Assembly (NCBI RefSeq): GCF_000621865.1
Contig: NZ_JHXE01000012.1
Coordinates: forward strand, 62,001 to 126,000
Direction: 5' to 3'
Length of the DNA stretch: 64,000 nt
DNA from: Pseudobutyrivibrio sp. MD2005
GTDB lineage: Bacteria > Bacillota > Clostridia > Lachnospirales > Lachnospiraceae
Shown: piece by piece, positions 34,227-42,950 of the stretch
Numbering within the stretch: position 1 is the first letter of the stretch
How the letters are laid out: each line of letters opens with the position of its first letter
Translations under genes and position numbers: made by a program
Notes under the pieces: model-generated
The model's database searches: none
The model's input: the letters and a program-made list of their open reading frames with translations, nothing else
Told to the model about the DNA's origin: nothing

Positions 34227-35668
34227 TCAGCATCTCCTCTACCAGTAGTTATACGCTTAAGTTCCGATTTTATAAAAGTAGGTTGATACGGTCTTACAAT
34301 ATATCCTGCTGCACCAACCTCTCTACAGCGAGCTACGGTATCCGAATCGTTAAGCGTAGTCACAAACAATACCGGGATTTCCATATGTAAGTTGTCTTTA
34401 ATCTTTCTAGCCGTTTCTATTCCATCTAAACCAGGCATATCAACGTCCATAACGATGGCATCTACAGGCTCATTTTTCTCCAAATACCTGAGGGCTTGAG
34501 CTCCATTTTTTACCAAAACCAAATCATAAAAATATTCAAGAATGCCACGAAGCATCTGTAGATTAGTCATCATATCATCCACAGCCATAATCTTGTATCG
34601 CTTATAGGCCTGAATCATCTTGTTGCGCTCCTCTTCTGATTCCAGTGAGATAGAATCAGAATTAACATCCGCAACAAGAGTTATGTTGTAATTTTCCTTG
34701 TCCATAAGATCAAGTGTTGTACCATCCATCAATCTAATGATAGGACGAAGGTTATGAAAATCCTTATTTTCAACAATTATGCAATGTCTGCCATCAGACA
34801 TTCTCATCTCTGTTCCCTTAGGATATAGTGGAACATGCTTTAGAAGAGCTTGCACTATATCTGTATCAAACATAAGCCCACATGCTCCCATCATATATTC
34901 AGACACCTCATAGGCTGAATATGGCTGCTTGTATGGTCGTTTTGATAGCAAGGCATCAAACACATCTGCCACATGAATTATCCTTGTGTACAGAGTCATT
35001 TCATCGTAAGTTATTCCATTAGGATATCCACTGCCATCAACATTTTCATGATGGAACAGTACGGCTACCTTAACATTTGGCGCAATATCCCATCTCTCTT
35101 TTATTGTGTCATAGCTTATTTTGGCATGACTTTTCATAATCTGGTATTCTTCCTGAGTGAGACGTCCTTTTTTATTCAAAATCTCATCTGGAATAGACAT
35201 TTTGCCCAAATCATGTAATAGTCCGGCAAGGGCCAGCTCTTCCAATGCCTTTTCATCAAGCCCCATTGAAAGACCAATAATAGAACAATACAGTGCGACA
35301 TTTACAGAATGAGCATAGGTGTAATCATCTGTTTCCCGTAAATCTGTCATATCGATAGAAATAGTGCCCTTATCCATAATTTCAGACACCATTTCTTTTG
35401 CTACGACTTTACAGCCATCTATATCCTGTCTTCTGACACAATCAATTCCTTTTCCTCGTAAAAAAGGCGAAATGATAGGATCAACAGTGATATCTGCTGA
35501 CAGCTCATCTAGGATATAAAGCCCATCGAATTCCAGAGCCTTAAGCCTAGCGATATATTCCTGCGAAAGCTCAGCCTTTGCTCCAAGCAGGACTCTACCA
35601 TATGAATCAAAAACCTCCGTGCCAAGCTTCATTCCCGGCACAACCTTTCCCATTTCAATGTATCGCAT
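34223..35668 (-). CDS. HD-GYP domain protein with C-terminal receiver domain
   Basis: A 481-residue protein. The N-terminal 100 residues are an unassigned domain; the HD-GYP domain follows with LLHDLGKMSIPDEILNK, KSHAKISYDTI and VLFHHENVDGSGYPNG, where HD and the GYP triad are intact. After a PilZ-like or linker region (about 290-350) comes a receiver (AVDDMMTNLQMLRGIL, DAIVMDVDMPGLDG, VRPYQP). HD-GYP enzymes break down cyclic di-GMP. Having the receiver at the C-terminus is unusual in order. The ATG at 35668 is preferred to one seven codons upstream because AGGGGAAG lies just before it. It overlaps the hybrid kinase gene by four bases, so signal and output are coupled. Confidence 0.9.
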   Translation of the reverse strand: MRYIEMGKVVPGMKLGTEVFDSYGRVLLGAKAELSQEYIARLKALEFDGLYILDELSADITVDPIISPFLRGKGIDCVRRQDIDGCKVVAKEMVSEIMDKGTISIDMTDLRETDDYTYAHSVNVALYCSIIGLSMGLDEKALEELALAGLLHDLGKMSIPDEILNKKGRLTQEEYQIMKSHAKISYDTIKERWDIAPNVKVAVLFHHENVDGSGYPNGITYDEMTLYTRIIHVADVFDALLSKRPYKQPYSAYEVSEYMMGACGLMFDTDIVQALLKHVPLYPKGTEMRMSDGRHCIIVENKDFHNLRPIIRLMDGTTLDLMDKENYNITLVADVNSDSISLESEEERNKMIQAYKRYKIMAVDDMMTNLQMLRGILEYFYDLVLVKNGAQALRYLEKNEPVDAIVMDVDMPGLDGIETARKIKDNLHMEIPVLFVTTLNDSDTVARCREVGAAGYIVRPYQPTFIKSELKRITTGRGDAE

Positions 35669-35732
35669 ATCTTCCCCTATGCCTTCCATTATTATTAAGT
35701 AAATTTTACCTTATTATCCCATATAAAGCAAA

Positions 35733-35760
35733 AACCAGCAGGCTTTTTCACCTGCTGGTT
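35733..35760 (-). terminator. Terminator of the arabinose operon
   Basis: Perfect 10-bp stem AACCAGCAGG / CCTGCTGGTT with an eight-base loop, followed on the minus strand by TTTTTGCTTT. It lies 31 bases after the stop of the GH51 gene. Confidence 0.85.
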
Positions 35761-35791
35761 ATCTATATGGAAGGAGTAATAGAAAAAGAAA

Positions 35792-37312
35792 CTATTTGTT
35801 TAAACGAATACTTACTACTGAGCACTTAGGAAGAGTAACCTTAAGACCTTCTTCAGTCTTAGCATATTGCTTGAACTCTTGCTCCTTTACAAGCTCAGGA
35901 TTCTCAAATGTATTGTGATCTGCCATCGCACCTGTTAGGCAAACTGCTTCACATACATTGTAAGAAGCCGCATCATGAGTTAATTGAATTTCAACATCCT
36001 CATCTGCTTCAAGAGAATTGTTTGTAAGTGTAATTGTAATAACGCCCTGCTCATCCTCTGAAACTGATTCAAATACTTTTGGAAGTTCATTCTTTCCACT
36101 TCCAACTGTACTATTTTCAAGAAGGTCACTGCCAAGAAGTGTTGCTCCCTGGTGGTGACGGAACATCTTGAATACATAGTATGTAGGGGTTTTGATCATC
36201 TTTTCTCCATCTGTAAGCATTACAGATTGAAGAACGTTAATCATCTGAGCTATGCAGGCCATCTTTACTCTGTCTGAATGCTTGTTGAAGATATTAAGGT
36301 TCATACCTGCAACTAAGGCATCACGCATTGTGTTCTGCTGATACAAGAAGCCTGGATTTGTACCTGGCTCAACATCTGTCCAGATACCCCACTCATCAAT
36401 CATGAGGCCAATCTTCTTTTCTGGGTCATACTGATCCATAATTGCACCATGCTTGTTGATAAGCTCTTCCATGAAGTAACTACGCTTAAGTGTCTGGTAG
36501 AATACTTCTTCTGTAAAGTCTGTAGCGCTTCCCTTGAAGTTCCAATCGTCCTCTGTCTCAGGAAGTGTATAGTAATGAAGAGAAAGACCATCCATAAATC
36601 CGTGGAACTGCTCTGGTGTATGATCAAAGCATGTATCCAGCACTTCCTTTGTCCAATGATAATCATCAACATTAGCACCGCAGCAAATCTTTGCGATTGG
36701 CTTGTTACCATTGTAATTTCTAACATATGTCTGATAGCGTCTGTATTCATCTGCATAATGCTGTGGGCGCATATTGCCACCGCAGCCCCAGTTTTCGTTA
36801 CCAACGCCAAGATAATCTACTACCCATGGTTCTTCATGACCATTTGCTTTACGAAGATCTGCCATTGGAGATACTCCGTTGAATGTCATGTATTCAACCC
36901 ATTCGCTCATCTCGCGAACTGTGCCAGAACCTAAATTCGCATTTACGTATGTCTTACAGCCTAGCTGCTTGCAAAGTTCGAAAAACTCATGTGTACCGAA
37001 GCTATTGTCCTCTACTACACCGCCCCAGTGAGTGTTTATCATTTTCTTACGAGTCTCCTTTGGACCGATTCCATCCATCCAATGATACTCGTCTGCAAAA
37101 CATCCACCTGGCCAACGAAGTACAGGGACCTTCATTTCTTTAAGAGCTTCTACTACATCAGTACGCATTCCATTTACATTAGGAATGTCACTGTTCTCCC
37201 CTACATAAAGACCTTCATATATGCATCTGCCCAAATGCTCTGAAAAATGACCATAAATTTCAGGAGCAATGGTGCTCTTTTTGTTTTCATTATTAATTAC
37301 TAATTTTGCCAT
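35792..37312 (-). CDS. Alpha-L-arabinofuranosidase, GH51
   Basis: A 506-residue intracellular glycosidase that releases terminal arabinofuranose from arabino-oligosaccharides. The GH51 acid/base glutamate is in YLGVGNENWGCGG and the nucleophile glutamate in GLMIDEWGIW; LRWPGGCFADEYHW is the usual substrate pocket. No signal peptide. The ATG at 37312, with AAGGAGAATAGTA before it, is used rather than one 16 codons upstream. It is the last gene of an operon with a sugar-binding lipoprotein and two permeases, and complements the two GH43 genes across the regulator. Confidence 0.95.
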   Translation of the reverse strand: MAKLVINNENKKSTIAPEIYGHFSEHLGRCIYEGLYVGENSDIPNVNGMRTDVVEALKEMKVPVLRWPGGCFADEYHWMDGIGPKETRKKMINTHWGGVVEDNSFGTHEFFELCKQLGCKTYVNANLGSGTVREMSEWVEYMTFNGVSPMADLRKANGHEEPWVVDYLGVGNENWGCGGNMRPQHYADEYRRYQTYVRNYNGNKPIAKICCGANVDDYHWTKEVLDTCFDHTPEQFHGFMDGLSLHYYTLPETEDDWNFKGSATDFTEEVFYQTLKRSYFMEELINKHGAIMDQYDPEKKIGLMIDEWGIWTDVEPGTNPGFLYQQNTMRDALVAGMNLNIFNKHSDRVKMACIAQMINVLQSVMLTDGEKMIKTPTYYVFKMFRHHQGATLLGSDLLENSTVGSGKNELPKVFESVSEDEQGVITITLTNNSLEADEDVEIQLTHDAASYNVCEAVCLTGAMADHNTFENPELVKEQEFKQYAKTEEGLKVTLPKCSVVSIRLNK

Positions 37313-37339
37313 TACTATTCTCCTTGTGTAATCCAATCC

Positions 37340-37424
37340 GCCTGTTACACTCACAAGCATTATGTTTCTACGCTCCGCATAGAAAGCTTTGCTTTAGAAA
37401 CATAATAGCTTGTTAGCTACAGGC
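37340..37424. repeat. 85-bp palindromic intergenic repeat, copy B
   Basis: Aligns without gaps to 22341-22425 with about ten differences. ACAAGCATTATGTTTCTA pairs with TAGAAACATAAT-A-GCTTGT. In copy A the same helix has changed on both sides at one position (A to T pairing instead of G to C), a compensatory change. It lies between permease and GH51 in the same operon. Confidence 0.7.
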
Positions 37425-37460
37425 TCATCTAATTCTGAAGTTAAGCTTCAAAATTTTTTC

Positions 37461-38330
37461 TTATCCCTTTACCGCACCAGCAGTCATTCCGTCGATGATA
37501 TATTTCTGGAAGATAAGGAAGATTACGAAGATAGGTAAAATTCCAAACATTGATCCAGCAATAAGTACGTCGTAATTGTTGCCATAAGGTGTCAAAAGTG
37601 TATTTAAACCAATTGGAAGTGTAAACTTTTCTGCTCCCTTAAGTACAAGAAGTGGCCAAAGAATGGCATTCCATGCACCCATCGCACTTAAAATTCCCAT
37701 TGACGCAAAAGCAGGTTTTGCCAGAGGAAGAATAATTCTTACTGAAATACCATACTCTGTGCATCCATCAATTCTTGCTGCATCAAGAAGATCCTTAGGA
37801 AGACCTGATAAATATTGTTTGAAGAAGAAGATTGTTGATGCTGAGCATAAACCGATGATAATAACACCTGTATATGTGTCAATGAGCTTTAAAGCAATGA
37901 TTTCCTTATAAAGTGGAAGCATAAGAATCTCAAAAGGTACCATCATTGTTGCAAGTACAATAGTGAATAAAAGATTCTTAAACTTAAAGTCATACATTGT
38001 TAGTCCATATGCTACAAAATAGCAAATTATAAGTGTCAATGCTACCGAAATAATGGTAATTAATAACGAATTCTTGTACCACATAAAGTACTTAATGCTA
38101 TCGGCGTTTCCACTAAACAAATATTTATAATTATCAAGGTTCATTGTAGAGAGATTCAAATCAATTGAAAGGCCTCTACGAATCAATTCTGTACCAGGTC
38201 TGAAGGAAGCTAATAGACCTGCAAATACAGGAAATACAATTATTAAGCAAAGGATTACAAAGAATCCTGTAGCAAGTACTGTGCCCACCATTCTTCTAGG
38301 AGTGCCAGACATTGTCTTTTGTTGTGACAT
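37461..38330 (-). CDS. Carbohydrate ABC transporter permease (MalG-type)
   Basis: A 289-residue membrane protein with six helices. The EAA-like loop that docks the ATPase reads LDAARIDGCTEYGISVRIILPLAKP (quoted in part). It ends with FQKYIIDGMTAGAVKG, typical of MalG-group permeases. The start at 38330, one base after the previous stop, is chosen over an earlier ATG because GGGAGAGG precedes it. With the other permease and the lipoprotein it forms an importer for arabinan-derived sugars (inference from the flanking GH51 and GH43). No dedicated ATPase is encoded here, so a shared MsmK-like ATPase is expected. Confidence 0.93.
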   Translation of the reverse strand: MSQQKTMSGTPRRMVGTVLATGFFVILCLIIVFPVFAGLLASFRPGTELIRRGLSIDLNLSTMNLDNYKYLFSGNADSIKYFMWYKNSLLITIISVALTLIICYFVAYGLTMYDFKFKNLLFTIVLATMMVPFEILMLPLYKEIIALKLIDTYTGVIIIGLCSASTIFFFKQYLSGLPKDLLDAARIDGCTEYGISVRIILPLAKPAFASMGILSAMGAWNAILWPLLVLKGAEKFTLPIGLNTLLTPYGNNYDVLIAGSMFGILPIFVIFLIFQKYIIDGMTAGAVKG

Positions 38331-38331
38331 A

Positions 38332-39228
38332 TTAATCCTCTCCCTTCTTGAATGTGCCATTCATAATAAGCTGTGCAAAGTTAATAATTAATGCTACTAC
38401 AAGAAGTACCACACCAACTGCACATGCATAACCCATATCATTTTTCTCGATACCACGCTTGTATAAGTATCCAACAATTGTCAAACCAATATTATTTGGT
38501 GATGAGTTTCCTGCCCATAACATATATGATTCAAGGAACATTGAAAGACCGGCATATACTGAAATTGTAAGAACATATACTGTTGTTGGCTTAAGTAATG
38601 GTAGTGTTACGAACTTAAACTTCTGCCATCCTGAAGCTCCATCGATATCTGCTGCTTCATATAATGAAGAGTCAATAGATTTGAGACCTGATAAGAAATA
38701 AAGCATATTGACACCAGTCCATCTCCAGCAAGCAATAATCAATAATGCAATCATTCCTGACCAGCCCATCTTTAACCACTTGTATGTACCAAGGCCTAAA
38801 GCCGCTGTAATCATGTTCATCTGACCTGTTGTATATTCTGTAAACATCAGGCGGAATAAAGTACCAGAAATAACTACTGATGTTAAAGCTGGCATATAAA
38901 GGATTGCCTTCCATACTCCCTTAGCTTTTACTAAATGGCTATCCAAAAGAACAGCAAAAAGCATAGGAAATGGAATCAAAAGAACCAATGTAAAGAACAT
39001 ATATTTAACACTGTTGAAAACTGCAACGTGAAACACATTATCTTTAAGAAGCTTTGCGTAATTTGCAAAACCAATCCAATCAGACTTTATAGCTCCAATA
39101 TCTTGAAAGCTCATTGTAAAGGCTGTAATAAGGGGATATACCCAGAAAAAGAAAAAGCTTAAAACAAAAGGTAATACAAATACATATGGTGCCACCTTCT
39201 GAGAATTGATAAATTTCTTGATTTTCAT
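38332..39228 (-). CDS. Carbohydrate ABC transporter permease (MalF-type)
   Basis: A 298-residue six-helix permease. PYVFVLPFVLSFFFFWVYP is the first helix, and the EAA loop YEAADIDGASGWQKFKFVTL is intact. The open frame extends 33 codons further up, but the ATG at 39228 with AAAGGTG before it begins the usual fold. It follows a hairpin-rich gap after the solute-binding protein gene and precedes the MalG-type permease by one base. Confidence 0.93.
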   Translation of the reverse strand: MKIKKFINSQKVAPYVFVLPFVLSFFFFWVYPLITAFTMSFQDIGAIKSDWIGFANYAKLLKDNVFHVAVFNSVKYMFFTLVLLIPFPMLFAVLLDSHLVKAKGVWKAILYMPALTSVVISGTLFRLMFTEYTTGQMNMITAALGLGTYKWLKMGWSGMIALLIIACWRWTGVNMLYFLSGLKSIDSSLYEAADIDGASGWQKFKFVTLPLLKPTTVYVLTISVYAGLSMFLESYMLWAGNSSPNNIGLTIVGYLYKRGIEKNDMGYACAVGVVLLVVALIINFAQLIMNGTFKKGED

Positions 39229-39255
39229 AATGCACCTTTCTTTAGTTTTAAAATA

Positions 39256-39390
39256 GGGTTGCCTGCCGAAGAAGGCAACCCGTAAAAATATACTTGGTTT
39301 CTCGAACGAGAACGGGAAAGCGCACATTTAAAATCAGCTTCGCTGATGGGTGCGCTGTGGGAGATCATTTTTGAAGTCAAGCTTCAAAAA
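39256..39390 (-). other. Cluster of mRNA hairpins between binding protein and permease genes
   Basis: Three stem-loops lie in the 170-base gap: GGGTTGCCT / AGGCAACCC (39256-39281), AGCGCA / TGCGCT with inner ATCAGC / GCTGAT (39319-39356), and TTTTTGAAG / CTTCAAAAA (39368-39390). Such hairpins after a solute-binding protein gene commonly protect its mRNA or attenuate transcription so that more binding protein than permease is made. The function here is inferred from position. Confidence 0.65.
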
Positions 39391-39398
39391 TATTCTCC

Positions 39399-40808
39399 TT
39401 ACTGCTCCATATCTACTGCATCCTGTGCTTCCTGTAAAGCGTCATCGATTGAGTAATCTGGATCTTCAAGCACTTCGTTAAGTGTTGATGTGCAGAAATA
39501 CTCGTTGATTGTTGGGCTTATAGATACAACTGAAATCTTACCAATGTTATCCATTCCGATATCATTTAATACATCATAAGGATAGTTGATAAAGAATGAA
39601 TTGTACTGGTTGTTGTCATCATGTGCAAATGCATCATCGCCCCAAAGAGCTGTGTTACATACATCAAATCCAAGTGTATCCCAAATGTGCTGCTCGCCCT
39701 CTTCTGACATCTTAGCCCAGCATGTGAATTCAGCTGCAAGGTCCTTGTTTTCAGACTGCTGTGTTACAACAGTACCTGTACCACCAATACCTACTGAACA
39801 CTTCTGTCCTTCTTTGAATACAGGGCACTTTGCGATATACCAGTTACCCTTCTCATCTGGCATGTAGTTTGCGAAACGTGACATATACCACATTGCCTTA
39901 GGGAATGAAACAATGTTTCTATCCATAATGTTCTGGAAACCAGCTTCGCAATCAACGTGTCCATCAGGAGATACCTCTGCAAATCCTGACTTTAACCATG
40001 ACTGCTGCATTGTAAGCATTTCCTTAACTGAATCAAGCTTTACATTTGCTGGATTATCAAATCCACCTGTCCAATCATCGCCATACTCAGACATTGCAAT
40101 CCAGAGCCAATCAACTCCGCCTGTATCAACTGAAGTAAAGTACTTTGTATCATCACCTAAAGCTGTAAGGTATTCATTACCAAGTGCTTCGTAATCTTTC
40201 CAAGTCTTAACCGCATCAATCTTTGCAATAACTTCATCCTGTGTAAGACCCATTGCTTCAGACATTGCAGCTACATTGTAATACATTACTGTTGCGCCTA
40301 CATGGTAAGGTGCACCGTAATAGTTGCCATCTTCACCCTGGTATGTTTCCATTCTTGCAGGAACCATTGTGTCAAGGTAATCAGCAGCATAATCATTAAG
40401 AGGTACAAGCCACTGATCAAGACCTTCAACTACGTTAGGGAACTGACCAACTTCTACATCACAGATATCTGGAGCTCCTGTTCCAGACTCTAAAGCTGTA
40501 AGAAGCTTTGTGTGCATATCGCTGTATGGATATGTTGTACATGTTATTTCAATAGTGTTATCTGGATGTTCCTCATTCCACTTTTCAGCCATCACGCCAT
40601 AATGCTGTCCGTGAAGCTCAACAAATGTCCACATTTCAAGATGTGTTCCATTAGGATCACCAAAAGTATTTGTAACTACTTCCGATTCCGCTGTCTCTTC
40701 TGCAGCATCTGGATCAACCCCACCTTCTGAAGCTGCGCCACCACAGCCAACAAATAAGCTAGCTGCCATTGATGTGCAAAGCATCGCACTAATCAACTTC
40801 TTCTTCAT
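39399..40808 (-). CDS. Extracellular sugar-binding lipoprotein
   Basis: A 469-residue family 1 solute-binding protein. The lipoprotein signal MKKKLISAMLCTSMAASLFVG ends at Cys-Gly-Gly, followed by an acidic linker. The mature part has EMWTFVELHGQHYGVMAEKW, LLTALESGTGAPDICDVEVG and NYYGAPYHVGATVMYYNVAA, usual for bacterial sugar-binding proteins. It is first in the operon behind a good promoter and before two permeases and GH51, so arabino-oligosaccharides are the likely ligand (inference). Confidence 0.93.
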   Translation of the reverse strand: MKKKLISAMLCTSMAASLFVGCGGAASEGGVDPDAAEETAESEVVTNTFGDPNGTHLEMWTFVELHGQHYGVMAEKWNEEHPDNTIEITCTTYPYSDMHTKLLTALESGTGAPDICDVEVGQFPNVVEGLDQWLVPLNDYAADYLDTMVPARMETYQGEDGNYYGAPYHVGATVMYYNVAAMSEAMGLTQDEVIAKIDAVKTWKDYEALGNEYLTALGDDTKYFTSVDTGGVDWLWIAMSEYGDDWTGGFDNPANVKLDSVKEMLTMQQSWLKSGFAEVSPDGHVDCEAGFQNIMDRNIVSFPKAMWYMSRFANYMPDEKGNWYIAKCPVFKEGQKCSVGIGGTGTVVTQQSENKDLAAEFTCWAKMSEEGEQHIWDTLGFDVCNTALWGDDAFAHDDNNQYNSFFINYPYDVLNDIGMDNIGKISVVSISPTINEYFCTSTLNEVLEDPDYSIDDALQEAQDAVDMEQ

Positions 40809-41193
40809 TCTTCTCCTCCTTATTTAAAAAGAAATGTTTGTAATGAACAATTATTAATAGTAAAATCAACTGAGGCTTGTTAGTTGAAATCATTTAACAA
40901 TGGCTCATCAACGTTTATGTTATTATTATAAATCCGAGGTGGCGTAAGTCAATATTTATTTTAGCTTTTTCTAAAGTATTTTGGATATTCTTTTATTATC
41001 CACAAATTAGACCGCAACTTTTTAGTAATTTTCGACAAATCATTATTTCTGCGGCAACTTTTAGCCATCAGCAGTCATTATTTTTAGATAATCCTAAAAT
41101 ATTTAATCTTACATTATCAGATATATTGACAGTGATTTTACTTAATTTTATAATAAATAGTAATATTTTAAATTATCCAAAAGGAGCAGAGTT
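40809..41193. promoter_or_regulatory. Divergent control region of the arabinose locus
   Basis: A 385-base AT-rich gap between divergent genes. Leftward promoter: -35 TTGACT (40952-40947) and -10 TATAAT (40930-40925), 16 bases apart. Rightward promoter: -35 TTGACA (41126-41131) and -10 TATAAT (41149-41154), 17 bases apart, a perfect consensus. Between them a near-repeat GCAACTTTTTAG / GCAACTTTTAG (41014-41025 and 41054-41064) may be an operator. Confidence 0.75.
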
Positions 41194-42114
41194 ATGATAC
41201 ATATCACATCTCTCGAAGAAGGCCTTGAACTATTCAAAGCCTTAGGTTCTGACGTACGAATTCAGATTCTCACTACATTATTAGAAAATGACCGCATGAG
41301 CATGAATCAGTTAGCTACCGAACTCAAGCTAAGCAACGGTGCTCTTACAGGCCATATCAAAAAGCTTGAGGAATGTGGTCTCATTTCAACTTCCAACGAA
41401 TCTGCCAGTCACGGCAATTCTAAGCTTTGTTCTGTTATCCAGGACAAAATCGTTGTTGAAATAGAAAAGCCTGAAGATTTAGCCAATGTCATCACAACCG
41501 ATATCAGAGTTGGTCAGTTTTCAAAGTACGACATCTGCCCTACTTGTGGCCTAGCCAACAGCACTTCTGTAATAGGCGAAATAGATGACTCCAGATACTT
41601 CAGCCATCCAGATCACTTCAATGCAGATATATTATGGTTTACAAAGGGTTATGTAGAATACTCCCTTCCAAATCTCATTCCAAGCAACAACAAAATCACT
41701 CAGATTTCTATCTCATTTGAGATATCTTCTGAAGCGCCAGGAATCGACAATAATTGGCCAAGTGATATATCATTTTCTTTAAATGGAACAAAGCTCGGTA
41801 TGTGGACCAGCCCTGGAGATTTCGGTGGAGAAATTCGCGGTATGTTTACCCCAGATTGGTTTCCACCAAACTGGAATCAATACGGTTTGCTAAAGCTTCT
41901 TGTTGTCAACAAGCACGGCACCTTCATTGACGGTCTTCAAATATCAGATATTACTATCGACGATTTAAATCTAATTGGTAACGCACCACTTGATTTTAGA
42001 ATCGCTGTAGAAGAAGATGCTGCCCACGTAGGCGGTGTCACACTCTTCGGAAAAACATTCGGAAACTACGGCCAGGATATCCGCGTATCCATGAACTACA
42101 GCCCTGTCAATTAA
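41194..42114 (+). CDS. ArsR-like winged-helix regulator with unknown C-terminal domain
   Basis: A 306-residue protein. The N-terminal 85 residues are an ArsR/MarR-like winged helix (ALGSDVRIQILTTLLENDRM, then QLATELKLSNGALTGHIKKL). The rest, about 200 residues, is beta-rich with CPTCGL, DADILWFTKGYVEYSLP and HGTFIDGLQISDI; it is not a classical metal-sensing ArsR tail and may be a jelly-roll-like sugar-binding domain. AAAGGAGCAGAG precedes the ATG and a perfect consensus promoter lies 40 bases upstream. Divergence from the arabinose ABC operon makes it the probable local regulator. Its stop is eight bases before giant inverted repeat copy 2. Confidence 0.8.
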   Translation: MIHITSLEEGLELFKALGSDVRIQILTTLLENDRMSMNQLATELKLSNGALTGHIKKLEECGLISTSNESASHGNSKLCSVIQDKIVVEIEKPEDLANVITTDIRVGQFSKYDICPTCGLANSTSVIGEIDDSRYFSHPDHFNADILWFTKGYVEYSLPNLIPSNNKITQISISFEISSEAPGIDNNWPSDISFSLNGTKLGMWTSPGDFGGEIRGMFTPDWFPPNWNQYGLLKLLVVNKHGTFIDGLQISDITIDDLNLIGNAPLDFRIAVEEDAAHVGGVTLFGKTFGNYGQDIRVSMNYSPVN

Positions 42115-42122
42115 CCCAAACT

Positions 42123-42702
42123 GGCGCCATCAGCTGCGCCCATTAACTAAGGCATACGCCACGGGGAGCTTGCCTTGAATATTGCAAGAATATTTTGTTT
42201 TTCTAATGGGCAACATAGGCATCCTTATTGACATGTGTCTTTTGCAGGTCTGTACAGTTTTGAAAAATGTTTTTAATTGGTGGACACACATAACGATATA
42301 TAATGTACTTCTTAGACTAAGGTGAACTTGGTTGATTTTGAAGTGCGCTTAGTAACATAAAAGCAGGTTTTGCAATTTATAGGTATGCGCTGCCATGGAC
42401 GGCAGCGCAAGTGCGTAAGCGACAGGACGTCGCATGGAGCACGGTACCTATATATGCAAAACCTGCTTTGTTATGTTACTTAGCAAACGTAATATGAAAC
42501 CAAGTTTCCTTAGTCTAAGAAGTACATTAAAAACCTCGGTGTCCGCCAAATTAAAGACATTTTTCCAAACAGTTCATCCCGCAACAAGACACATGTATGA
42601 TGCCTATATTTTGCCCATTGAAAAACTAAAATATTCGCAAAATCATTCAAGGCAAGCCCCCGTGGCGTATGCCCTGCTACATAAAGCGCAGCTGATGGCG
42701 CC
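42123..42702. repeat. Giant rod-like inverted repeat, copy 2 (580 bp)
   Basis: Same orientation as copy 1. The outer helix GGCGCCATCAGCTGCGC at 42123-42139 pairs perfectly with 42686-42702 (17 bp). After a roughly 11 x 12-base internal loop, 42151-42180 pairs with 42645-42673 with one bulge. These sequences are unrelated to the matching helices of copies 1 and 3. The inner arms, conserved loops and tip hairpin (42387-42408) match the other copies closely. The second tip stem differs in sequence (GCGAC / GTCGC inside GTGC / GCAC). It sits between convergent genes: eight bases after one stop and overlapping the first base of the other stop codon. Confidence 0.85.
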
Positions 42703-42950
42703 TACCACATTTTGCGTGGGCAGCGGGATACTTTTGCTGCTGCACGTAGTTCTACGTAGCATCCGCAGGACATGCAGGTGCCTTCGTTGAGCTTGTCACA
42801 GGTGGTACAGATAGCAAGACGCCTCTCGTATTCATCGTCTGTTACCATATCCTGTGATTTTAATGCAGCTTTATATTTTTCAATCATTGAGGTGTCTGCA
42901 TCAATCATATCTCTAAGCAGACACCTGGTACATACTCTGTTTTCAATCAT
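42702..42950 (-). CDS. DUF6171-like cysteine-rich small protein
   Basis: An 82-residue protein with eight cysteines in pairs (CTRCLLRDM, CTTCDKL, CMSCGCYVELRAA, SRCPRKMW), resembling DUF6171 zinc-binding proteins of Lachnospiraceae. The open frame extends 11 codons upstream, but an ATG at 42950 gives an eight-base overlap ATGATTGA with the upstream GH43 stop and starts just before the first conserved CxxC. Function unknown. Its stop codon overlaps the end of giant inverted repeat copy 2. Confidence 0.7.
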   Translation of the reverse strand: MIENRVCTRCLLRDMIDADTSMIEKYKAALKSQDMVTDDEYERRLAICTTCDKLNEGTCMSCGCYVELRAAAKVSRCPRKMW

